Part shown: piece after piece, positions 1 through 5,995 of the stretch
Layout of the letters: each line of letters opens with the position of its first letter
How positions within the stretch are numbered: position 1 is the stretch's first letter
Source of the DNA: an uncultured Brevibacterium sp.
GTDB taxonomy: Bacteria > Actinomycetota > Actinomycetes > Actinomycetales > Brevibacteriaceae
Assembly: GCA_902489185.1 (NCBI GenBank)
Contig: CABTZC010000137.1
Coordinates: 1-5,995 of the forward strand
Direction of reading: 5' to 3'
Length of the DNA: 5,995 nt
Notes under the pieces: generated by a model
What the model saw: the letters and a program-made list of their open reading frames with translations, nothing else
Told to the model about the DNA's origin: nothing
Database searches by the model: none
Position numbers and translations under genes: made by a program

Positions 1-2136
1 GAAGGCACGAAATCCGAGACCGCCACTTCCAAAAAACCTCGGTCAACAACGGTCGGTGACCTCGCGTTTGAACTGTATAAAGACCATGCTGTCCTCGTTA
101 AGTGCGTCAATTCAGAAGCCACCGAAGTTGAAATTCCGGGCGACGTTGAAAACCGTCCGATGACCGTCATTGGTGAGCATGCTTTCAAAGACTGCACGCA
201 TCTCTCCAAGGTTTCCATTCCGACCAGCGTAATCGAGCTTCAGCGCTCTGCTTTTGAAGCCTGCACAACAGTAGAGCGTGTCGATTTGCCCAGTGACTTG
301 AAGGTCATTGGCCCCCGAGCCTTCGCCGACTGCAGTTCGCTAGAAGAGGTTTTTCTTCCCTTTGAATTGACATCAATCGGTGAAAGCGCGTTTGAAAACT
401 GCCGGCGGCTCTCAGCAATCCCCCACTTCGTTAAACAAGGCGTGGGCTCGGTGGCTAAGTTGACACCTAACAAAGAAGAGAATCTTCCTATTGCCGTCTC
501 AACCATCGGAGCGCGCGCATTCAAGAACTGCCAGAACATAGAGCATTTTGCCGTCCCCTTCCGTGTAACAACAGTAGAAGAAAGCACGTTTGAGGGGTGC
601 TCAGGATTAAAGGAAGTGTGGCTCCATTCGAACCTAGAATCGATTGAAGAGAACGCATTTTCCGGTTGCAGTAATTTGCCGCGTATCCGCATTGCTGGAC
701 ACACCTCATTCAACGGTGAAAAAATCTTCGAATCAGCAACCGTAATCCTGACAGAAGGCAATTCCTCTGCTTTTGAGGATGCAGAAAAGCTGTCTTTGCA
801 GATCGACGTTGTTGAAGAGGTCAGTGATCTTGACATTGATTCCGCTTTTGACTCGCACAGCGCCCTCACGGTCAATGAGTTTGTCGACAGCGACACTTTT
901 GACAGCGCCTTTACCAGGCAGTATGACATCAGACCTGTAAACGCAAAGCGACCCACTCACACGGAGAGCGATACAAGCACCGACGCCACTCCGTCACGAT
1001 TCGAGCTTCGCGATGGTGTGTATTACGAAACCGCTAAAAGTAAGAGCAGATCGCACAGCCGTGAGAATGAGGTAACAATTTCGATGACTGGCGATCTCAT
1101 GTGCACGGCGGCCCAACAACGATCCGAATTTCAAGGTGGCGTCTTTGATTTCACCCCGTCCTTTGAACACGTATCAGACATCTTCCACGCGAGCGACCTC
1201 ACGGTTGGCAATCTTGAGACAATGGTTTCTCGAAGCACGACTCTCATGGCCACGACCCGTTTCACGGACGACCGCGGGCATTTCAACGCGCCCAGAGGCT
1301 TCCTGACTGCCCTGAGGAATGCAGGATTCGACGTCGTTACCAACGCCCAGAACCACATGTACGACACTGGCGCCACAGGTATGTTTGAAACTCTCGCGGC
1401 GATGAACGATGCTCAGCTACTTCACACTGGAATGTTCGCAAGCAAGACCGATCCCCGAACCCTTGTTGTGGAAGTCAATGGGATCAAGATTGGAATAGTT
1501 GCATACCTTGATGCTGCACGCCAGCAAAACAAGCAGGCAAACTTGACTCAAAGTGCGTTAGACGTGCTTTCCAACCACTACGATGCCGACAAGATTGCTC
1601 GTGACATCTCAGACGCACGTAATCTCGGGGCAGAGTTCGTCATTGCGTTTTGCCACTGGGGTCGTGAATACTCTCGGTTCATTTCCGACGTGCAGAACAA
1701 TTATGCACGCATGGTTGCAGATGCAGGAGCTGACTATATTTTCGGATCTCACTCGCACTGCCCGCAACACTACGACATCATTCCGACCGAGGACGGTAGA
1801 AAGGTGCCGGTCATCTACTCCGGAGGAAATTTTCTTTCCAGCAACAATCTAAAGCCTCCAATCACGACCGATTCGCTTATCGGACAGCTGACCCTAGCCC
1901 GAGACACGAATGGTCATGTGACGATCAAACGTGAAGAATTTATTCCGTGCAAAATCTTGCAAAGTAAACAGTTCCAAGGGTTCGCCAAAACAGTTCCGTG
2001 TGAACGCTTAAAGCATGGCGTGGAAAACTACGATCCGCTTAAAGCAGCCGAGGACATTCAGAGAATCCAGTGGACAATGGGCAAGCAATACCCCATGAAG
2101 CGACTCGTAAAAGACCAAACTGTCAACAACCGTTAA
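1..2136 (+). CDS. BspA-type leucine-rich repeat protein with C-terminal CapA/PGA_cap domain (5' partial)
   Basis: The reading frame is open from the first base, so the N-terminus lies outside the window. The ATG at 160 falls inside the repeat array and is not the likely start. Order of parts: a Ser/Thr/Lys-rich stretch (1-57), an LRR_5/BspA-like repeat array (about 58-702), an acidic linker (about 760-1060), then a CapA-family domain (about 1072-1960) and a short charged tail. The CapA domain keeps the motifs expected of this calcineurin-like metallohydrolase fold: GD (1090-1095), GNLE (1207-1218), NAQNH (1342-1356), HWGRE (1654-1668), GSHSH (1744-1758) and a GGNF motif near 1827. In the family, CapA/PgsA acts in poly-gamma-glutamate capsule synthesis or export; the exact reaction is not settled. 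No membrane segment is visible in the part present, but a signal peptide could lie upstream. LRR_5 arrays usually mediate binding, so a targeting or recognition role is inferred. It is probably co-transcribed with the next gene, 12 bases downstream, whose N-terminus is homologous to this CapA domain. Family assignment is firm; substrate is unknown. Confidence 0.9.
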   Translation, partial: EGTKSETATSKKPRSTTVGDLAFELYKDHAVLVKCVNSEATEVEIPGDVENRPMTVIGEHAFKDCTHLSKVSIPTSVIELQRSAFEACTTVERVDLPSDLKVIGPRAFADCSSLEEVFLPFELTSIGESAFENCRRLSAIPHFVKQGVGSVAKLTPNKEENLPIAVSTIGARAFKNCQNIEHFAVPFRVTTVEESTFEGCSGLKEVWLHSNLESIEENAFSGCSNLPRIRIAGHTSFNGEKIFESATVILTEGNSSAFEDAEKLSLQIDVVEEVSDLDIDSAFDSHSALTVNEFVDSDTFDSAFTRQYDIRPVNAKRPTHTESDTSTDATPSRFELRDGVYYETAKSKSRSHSRENEVTISMTGDLMCTAAQQRSEFQGGVFDFTPSFEHVSDIFHASDLTVGNLETMVSRSTTLMATTRFTDDRGHFNAPRGFLTALRNAGFDVVTNAQNHMYDTGATGMFETLAAMNDAQLLHTGMFASKTDPRTLVVEVNGIKIGIVAYLDAARQQNKQANLTQSALDVLSNHYDADKIARDISDARNLGAEFVIAFCHWGREYSRFISDVQNNYARMVADAGADYIFGSHSHCPQHYDIIPTEDGRKVPVIYSGGNFLSSNNLKPPITTDSLIGQLTLARDTNGHVTIKREEFIPCKILQSKQFQGFAKTVPCERLKHGVENYDPLKAAEDIQRIQWTMGKQYPMKRLVKDQTVNNR
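58..702 (+). repeat. LRR_5 / BspA-like leucine-rich repeat array, about seven units
   Basis: Tandem 23-residue (69-base) protein repeats with the pattern I-G-x-x-A-F-x-x-C-x-x-L-x-x-V-x-[IVL]-P. Units begin at 160, 229, 298, 367, 496, 565 and 634. The Phe and Cys are kept in every unit (for example AFKDC, AFEAC, AFADC, AFENC, AFKNC, TFEGC, AFSGC). A cap-like segment at 58-159, with the IPG turn typical of this family, leads into the first unit. Unit 4 is interrupted by an insertion of roughly 20 residues (about 427-495). The DNA of the units is diverged, so this is an old protein repeat and not a recent DNA duplication. The family is common in surface and adhesin-like proteins. Confidence 0.9.
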
Positions 2137-2142
2137 GAGAAG
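2137..2142 (+). promoter_or_regulatory. Ribosome binding site of the CapA-like/MurF-like gene
   Basis: The purine-rich GAGAAG lies 6 bases before the ATG at 2149 and directly after the TAA of the upstream gene. It supports ATG 2149 as the start. The gap of only 12 bases leaves no room for a promoter, so translation from a shared transcript is expected. Confidence 0.6.
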
Positions 2143-2148
2143 AAAAGC

Positions 2149-4716
2149 ATGTTTAACAACTACGATCATTACGCGGTTCGCGACCTTGAATTTGCCGAAG
2201 TCGAACTCGACGAACCCGACTCACCTGCATCGTTTACCGCGCAGCAAAATGGCGAGTGGCACAAGACTTCCACCCAATTCACGCGTGAAGCAACGATTTT
2301 TTGCGCGGGAGCTATCACCTATGATCTCGCCACTGAAAAAATCGGACATGATGGCGATCAGTACTACTTCGGCAGAATGTTTAAGCACGTTTCGAACGTT
2401 CTCCAGAGCGCGGACCTTTCAATCGGTAGTTTGAGTAGCGTTGTCTCCGATCGAGTCCCACCAATTTCGATAATGTCCCGCAAACAGTTGGGGCGTCACT
2501 ATTCGGTTGCACGACCAGAGTTCGTCACGGCCCTGAAATCCGCTGGCTTCGATTGTCTCGCGCTAGCGAACCCGTACAACCTCGACCTCGGGGTCATGGG
2601 TATCGCTTCGACAGAACACCATCTGAAAGAAAACGGCCTAGTTCCCGCCGGAATGGGGAAGAACAAATACCCGATCTTCGATATCAATGGCATCAAAGTG
2701 GGTGTGGCTTCATTTACCCTGCAAATGAATCGATTTCGGGAAATGATTTCCACCGAAGGAGCTGACGCACTCCTCAGCAAATATGACCTCAAACGTGCCC
2801 GCACGGAAATCCAAGCACTACGCCACCGAGGCGCCAGGTTCATCATTAGCTTCCTAGACTGTCGCTCAATTCGTACGCCATATGATCTCAATGACCGTAG
2901 AAACTTTGCTGAAGAGCTCGCCGAGGCCGGCGCCGATTATGTCGTCTGCAACCGTCCGACTGTCGTTTCTAAGTATGTAATCAAGGAAACACAAGACGGT
3001 AGGTCTGTTCCAATTGCCACGTCGCTGGGAACATTTTCCGAAGGCAAAATTAGTGAGTCAACAGATGTCGCCCCACTCTTACGCTTGGTTCTATCGGAGA
3101 GAATCGACGGATCCATCGAGGTCAAAGACTCATTCGTTCCTCTTCGCAGGTTTACCCATTACAAAGGCGCCTCTGCCGCAACAGCTCCTGCCCAGAAGGT
3201 CTATAACTCCAGTTATGTCGAAGCGGATTTCAAAAATACGAAATCGACATTGAAAGAAAAGCTTGGTCCACTCATCAAGCCAGACTCGAAGAAACGTGTC
3301 TCAGTGAATTCTGGGTACTCACCACAACTGAGTCCAAGCGAAATCGCGTCAGCCCTATCTGTGCAGTTTTCACCCGACGACCGCGAAGCGTTGGGAGATT
3401 CATTCCAGACCCCGGTTTCACGAGTTTCAGTGAGGAACGCCGACTTAGCTGAAGGCTGTTGCGCAGTGATCGCTGAAGACACAACGGTACAACGCATCGC
3501 TGACAAGGTTTCAGTTGACACTGCAAAGGCTGCCGGAGCCACATTCGCCATTGCGACACGGCCCCAAGACGGACTACCCACTCTGCTTGTGGAGGATCCA
3601 TGGCAAGCGTATCTGTTACTCATTAAGAAAATTCAAAGTCAGTATTCTCCGTTCACGGTTGCAGTCACAGGAACTGCCGGAAAAACGACTACCAAAGACA
3701 TGATTGGTAATGTCCTGGCTCGGGACCGCGAGACACTTCACGTGGCTGGCAACGGCAATACGCTCACCCGCGCCGGAAACTCGGTTCAGAAACTCACACA
3801 GAGCCACGAAGCATTTGTTCAAGAGGTCCACGAGGGCACGCCCGGTTCGGCCGCTGCAATCTCGCGACTAGTCGAACCCTCGATCGCCGTGATTACATCC
3901 ATTGCAGAAGGCCACCTAGAACAGATGGGGTCTATCGAAGCAATCGTCAACGGAAACCTCGACATTGTTGACGGCATGCCACAAGACGGCGTCTTAGTTG
4001 TCAACGACGATAGCGAGCTCCTGCGCGATATCCATCCTCCGGTTCGGGTGGTTCGCTATGGAACACAAAACGAAGAGTGCGATTTTTTTGCACGAGACAT
4101 TCGCACGACTGCCAACGGCACCTCTTTCACGATTGTGTCCTCGGAGGGTGAATGTGAATGCCACCTTCGCATCCACGGAGTCCACAACGTTAGCAATGCG
4201 CTAGCAACGTTTGCCGTGGGCCGTTTGTCTGGCGTCGAAGTGCACCACATTCTTGCCGGGCTTGCTGAATTCCAACCGACTTCAGAGCGCCAAAACCTCA
4301 TGGAGTACGGCGGTTACACCCTGTTGGTGGACACCTACAATTCGAATGTGCTGTCATTAACAGCCGCACTCGATGTCTTTAACAAGGTGGAGCTGCGTCC
4401 CGGAGCAAAGCGCGTTGCCGTTCTGGGTGACATGGGTGAGCAGGGCGACAAGGTCGAAGAGAACCACACCCTGATCGGTGACATGATCGGCCAAATGCCC
4501 ATCGACGTGCTCATCTGTCAAGGTGAAGGTATGCGTTTTACCGCTCAAGCCGCTATGAACGCAGGTGTTGAAACTCACTACTTCAGCGACACTCGGTCGG
4601 TCGTTCGCGCAACTGCCGAAACGATTAAGCCGGGCGACGCCGTTCTTTTTAAGGCTTCCGGCGCCTCCGATTTCAAGGTGAAAGTTGTGTACCCACTGTT
4701 CGGCAAAATTGTCTGA
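2149..4716 (+). CDS. Fusion protein: degenerate CapA-like domain plus MurF-like Mur ligase
   Basis: An 855-residue protein with two parts. Residues about 47-336 align colinearly with the CapA domain of the upstream gene (shared blocks such as INGIKVG, AGADY and a TALK.AGFD stretch). Its catalytic motifs are gone: GD is G54-A55, GNLE is GSLS (93-96), the NxxNH site is LANPY (139-143), HWG is DCR (237-239), and GSHSH is CNRPT (267-271). A linker (about 337-390) leads to a full-length MurF-like ligase of about 465 residues. This has an N-terminal substrate domain (about 390-500), an ATPase domain with P-loop GTAGKTTTK (508-516), E559, H589 and HNVSN (679-683), and a C-terminal domain with DTYNSN (728-733) and LGDMGEQGD (759-767). 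Asn603 sits where MurF proteins have the carbamylated Lys. Mur ligases form amide bonds with ATP in the cytoplasm. No signal peptide or membrane segment is seen, so the whole protein is probably cytosolic. The acceptor and amino acid substrates cannot be read from sequence. It is unlikely to be the housekeeping MurF, given the fusion, the changed residue and the capsule-like context. Confidence 0.92.
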   Translation: MFNNYDHYAVRDLEFAEVELDEPDSPASFTAQQNGEWHKTSTQFTREATIFCAGAITYDLATEKIGHDGDQYYFGRMFKHVSNVLQSADLSIGSLSSVVSDRVPPISIMSRKQLGRHYSVARPEFVTALKSAGFDCLALANPYNLDLGVMGIASTEHHLKENGLVPAGMGKNKYPIFDINGIKVGVASFTLQMNRFREMISTEGADALLSKYDLKRARTEIQALRHRGARFIISFLDCRSIRTPYDLNDRRNFAEELAEAGADYVVCNRPTVVSKYVIKETQDGRSVPIATSLGTFSEGKISESTDVAPLLRLVLSERIDGSIEVKDSFVPLRRFTHYKGASAATAPAQKVYNSSYVEADFKNTKSTLKEKLGPLIKPDSKKRVSVNSGYSPQLSPSEIASALSVQFSPDDREALGDSFQTPVSRVSVRNADLAEGCCAVIAEDTTVQRIADKVSVDTAKAAGATFAIATRPQDGLPTLLVEDPWQAYLLLIKKIQSQYSPFTVAVTGTAGKTTTKDMIGNVLARDRETLHVAGNGNTLTRAGNSVQKLTQSHEAFVQEVHEGTPGSAAAISRLVEPSIAVITSIAEGHLEQMGSIEAIVNGNLDIVDGMPQDGVLVVNDDSELLRDIHPPVRVVRYGTQNEECDFFARDIRTTANGTSFTIVSSEGECECHLRIHGVHNVSNALATFAVGRLSGVEVHHILAGLAEFQPTSERQNLMEYGGYTLLVDTYNSNVLSLTAALDVFNKVELRPGAKRVAVLGDMGEQGDKVEENHTLIGDMIGQMPIDVLICQGEGMRFTAQAAMNAGVETHYFSDTRSVVRATAETIKPGDAVLFKASGASDFKVKVVYPLFGKIV

Positions 4717-4722
4717 CAGCTT

Positions 4723-4775
4723 CCGCCCTGGGCGTCTAACTCCTACAGCAAGTGAGCGCCCGGGGCGGTGGTTTT
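4723..4775 (+). terminator. Rho-independent-type terminator between convergent genes
   Basis: A 12-base inverted repeat (4723-4734 with 4757-4768) pairs fully except for one G-U wobble, with a loop of 22 bases. It is followed on the + strand by TGGTTTT (4769-4775). It starts 6 bases after the stop codon of the Mur ligase fusion gene. The 3' arm and T run lie inside the last codons of the convergent dehydrogenase gene. On the - strand the same hairpin forms just after that gene's TAG, but no T run follows directly, so termination in that direction would be weaker. The long loop and short T run make it imperfect. Confidence 0.6.
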
Positions 4776-5995
4776 GCCCCTTGTGTCGAGGAACCGTTGT
4801 GCGGTCTTTGCGATTTCGTTCAGGTTGTAGACCTTGTGGTTTTGAACCACGACCACTAGATCCGCATCCGCAGTCGCCTGCATAACATCGGTGGCTCGGT
4901 TGACCTCCTGACCGTCTACCGTCCACTGATCAACCTTGGGGTCGTGGTAGCTCAGATCAGCCCCCAAGTTCAGCAGATGCTGTGCGAGTGGCACCGCTGG
5001 CGATTCACGACGGTCGGAAATGTCGGGCTTATACGTCACACCCAGCATCAGAACCTTGGCACCGTTTACCGCTTTGCGGTCCTCATTGAGCAGCGCCTGC
5101 ACCCGAGACGCGACATACAACGGCATCGAATCGTTGATCTCTTGAGCGAGTTCAACAAAGCGGAACGGGTATCCCAGCCGCGACTTCACGTTGTACGACA
5201 AATAGTTCGGGTCAATGGGAATGCAGTGGCCACCCACTCCTGGCCCCGGATAGAACGCCTGAAAGCCGAACGGTTTCGTCGCCGCCAGCCGGATTGAATC
5301 CCACAAATCGATTCCCAGCTCATGACAAAACTTAGCCATTTCGTTCACCAGCGCAATATTGACGTGGCGATACGTGTTCTCAAGAAGCTTTGCCATTTCT
5401 GCTTCGCGGGTACCTCGGGCTTCTACGACAGTCTCAATGAAGCGCCCATAAAACTCACGTGCCCGTGTCGTACACGTGGACGTCAGCCCACCTACGATCT
5501 TGGGGGTGTTCACCAGACCGAAAGTAGCGTTGCCTGGGTCGATACGCTCCGGGGAAAAAGCCAAGTGGAAATCCTGGCCCGCCTTTAGCCCCGACTTTTC
5601 CAATAGCGGCTGAATAAGTTCTTCCGTGGTTCCCGGGTAGGTCGTTGATTCCAAAACCACTAGGGTTCCCGGTTGCAGGTTGTGAGCAATCGACTCAGTC
5701 GCAGACGTCACTGCGGCCATGTTTGGGCGGGAATCTTCGTCCAACGGAGTCGGAACGCACACCACAATGGTGCCGGCTTCAGCGAGCACACTGGCGTCGC
5801 TTGTTGCGGTGAATCCGTGTTCGCGCAGATCAGCAATGTCCGCATCGCTCAGGTCGTCAATATGGGACTTTCCGCTGTTGAGGTTCTCTACAACTCGGGC
5901 TGAAACATCCAGGCCAGTGACAGACAAACCGGCGTGAACAGCAGCGCTCACAAGCGGCATTCCTACGTAGCCCAGGCCAACCACAACTAGATCAA
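4743..5995 (-). CDS. Nucleotide-sugar 6-dehydrogenase, UDP-HexNAc type (WbpA/WecC-like; 5' partial)
   Basis: UDP-glucose/GDP-mannose dehydrogenase superfamily enzyme. It oxidises C6 of a UDP-sugar to a carboxylate in two NAD-dependent steps, giving a uronic acid donor in the cytoplasm. Seen in order: Rossmann GLGYVG (5961-5978), VPTPL, ESTTYPGTT, SPERIDPGN (5529-5555), the central helix with KLLENTYR and VNIALVNE, GVGGHCIP with the catalytic Cys at 5223-5225, and the C-terminal YKPDISDRRESPA block. The SPERxDPGN form, in place of the NPEFLREG of UDP-glucose dehydrogenases, points to UDP-GlcNAc or UDP-ManNAc as substrate. The frame stays open past the GTG at 5984 (D-L-V-V-V-G-L-G...), and that GTG lies within the first beta strand. 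The true start is therefore a few codons beyond the window edge. The gene converges on the CapA/Mur operon with 26 bases between stop codons, so it is a separate transcription unit. It fits a surface-polysaccharide locus. Confidence 0.93.
   Translation of the reverse strand, partial: DLVVVGLGYVGMPLVSAAVHAGLSVTGLDVSARVVENLNSGKSHIDDLSDADIADLREHGFTATSDASVLAEAGTIVVCVPTPLDEDSRPNMAAVTSATESIAHNLQPGTLVVLESTTYPGTTEELIQPLLEKSGLKAGQDFHLAFSPERIDPGNATFGLVNTPKIVGGLTSTCTTRAREFYGRFIETVVEARGTREAEMAKLLENTYRHVNIALVNEMAKFCHELGIDLWDSIRLAATKPFGFQAFYPGPGVGGHCIPIDPNYLSYNVKSRLGYPFRFVELAQEINDSMPLYVASRVQALLNEDRKAVNGAKVLMLGVTYKPDISDRRESPAVPLAQHLLNLGADLSYHDPKVDQWTVDGQEVNRATDVMQATADADLVVVVQNHKVYNLNEIAKTAQRFLDTRGKTTAPGAHLL

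Noticed and set aside
160..162. ATG at 160 as start of the first gene
   Set aside because: The frame is open back to base 1, and the residues before 160 belong to the LRR_5 fold (strand and IPG turn). No ribosome binding site is seen.
240..956. Long open frame on the - strand (238 codons) under the LRR region
   Set aside because: It is antisense to a clear repeat-domain gene, has no recognisable family features, and is explained as a shadow of the + strand codons.
2149..4716. Housekeeping MurF of peptidoglycan synthesis
   Set aside because: The extra CapA-like half, the missing carbamylated Lys, and the LRR-CapA and uronic acid gene neighbours, in place of other division/cell-wall genes, argue for a specialised paralogue.
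4357..4926. 189-codon open frame on the - strand spanning the convergent gene ends
   Set aside because: It overlaps the 3' ends of both well-supported genes in another frame, has low-complexity Gly/Arg-rich content, and resembles no family.
5529..5555. UDP-glucose 6-dehydrogenase (Ugd/TuaD) as the specific call
   Set aside because: The substrate-loop motif is SPERIDPGN, typical of UDP-HexNAc dehydrogenases, not the NPEFLREG form of UDP-glucose enzymes.
5982..5984. GTG as start of the dehydrogenase
   Set aside because: It lies inside the first Rossmann beta strand, two residues before the GLGYVG motif. The frame continues upstream to the window edge, and family members have several residues before this point.
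1..5995. CRISPR array, tRNA/rRNA, insertion sequence or attachment site
   Set aside because: No spaced direct DNA repeats, cloverleaf-like segments, transposase genes or terminal inverted repeats were seen. The only tandem repeat is the diverged protein-level LRR array.

Overview
The window carries three protein genes and almost no non-coding DNA. Two co-directional genes on the + strand occupy positions 1-4716, and one gene on the - strand (4743-5995) converges on them. Both edge genes are cut by the window: the first lacks its N-terminus and the third lacks its first few residues. Base composition is moderate (about half G+C, slightly higher by eye in the - strand gene). Together with the capsule/envelope-type gene content, this suggests a bacterium with an elaborate cell surface. 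An actinobacterium or another Gram-positive is my guess, but the sequence does not fix the taxon.

Region 1-2136 is the 3' part of a gene for a BspA-type (LRR_5) leucine-rich repeat array, an acidic linker, and then a CapA/PgsA-type (PGA_cap, calcineurin-like) domain whose expected metal/active-site motifs are all present. After 12 bases, in the same reading frame and with a purine-rich ribosome binding site, comes 2149-4716. This gene encodes an 855-residue fusion: a second CapA-fold domain in which essentially every catalytic motif has been replaced, followed by a complete three-domain MurF-like Mur ligase. The Mur part keeps the P-loop but has Asn where the family normally has its carbamylated lysine. 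A GC-rich inverted repeat followed by a short T run closes this unit between the convergent genes. The - strand gene is a nucleotide-sugar 6-dehydrogenase of the UDP-HexNAc (WbpA/WecC) type, which makes the uronic acid sugar donors used for surface polysaccharides.

Working model (inference): the two + strand genes are one operon in which an active CapA-type enzyme carrying a recognition array works with a catalytically dead CapA domain tethered to an ATP-dependent amide ligase. CapA and Mur-like ligase (CapB/PgsB) proteins are the classical pair of poly-gamma-glutamate capsule synthesis. Here the ligase is MurF-like rather than CapB-like, and a uronic-acid sugar gene lies next door. The system may therefore attach amino acids or peptides to a surface glycan or a cell-wall precursor, or make another amide-linked polymer. 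The pseudo-CapA/MurF fusion paired with an LRR-CapA protein is the most unusual element of the window.
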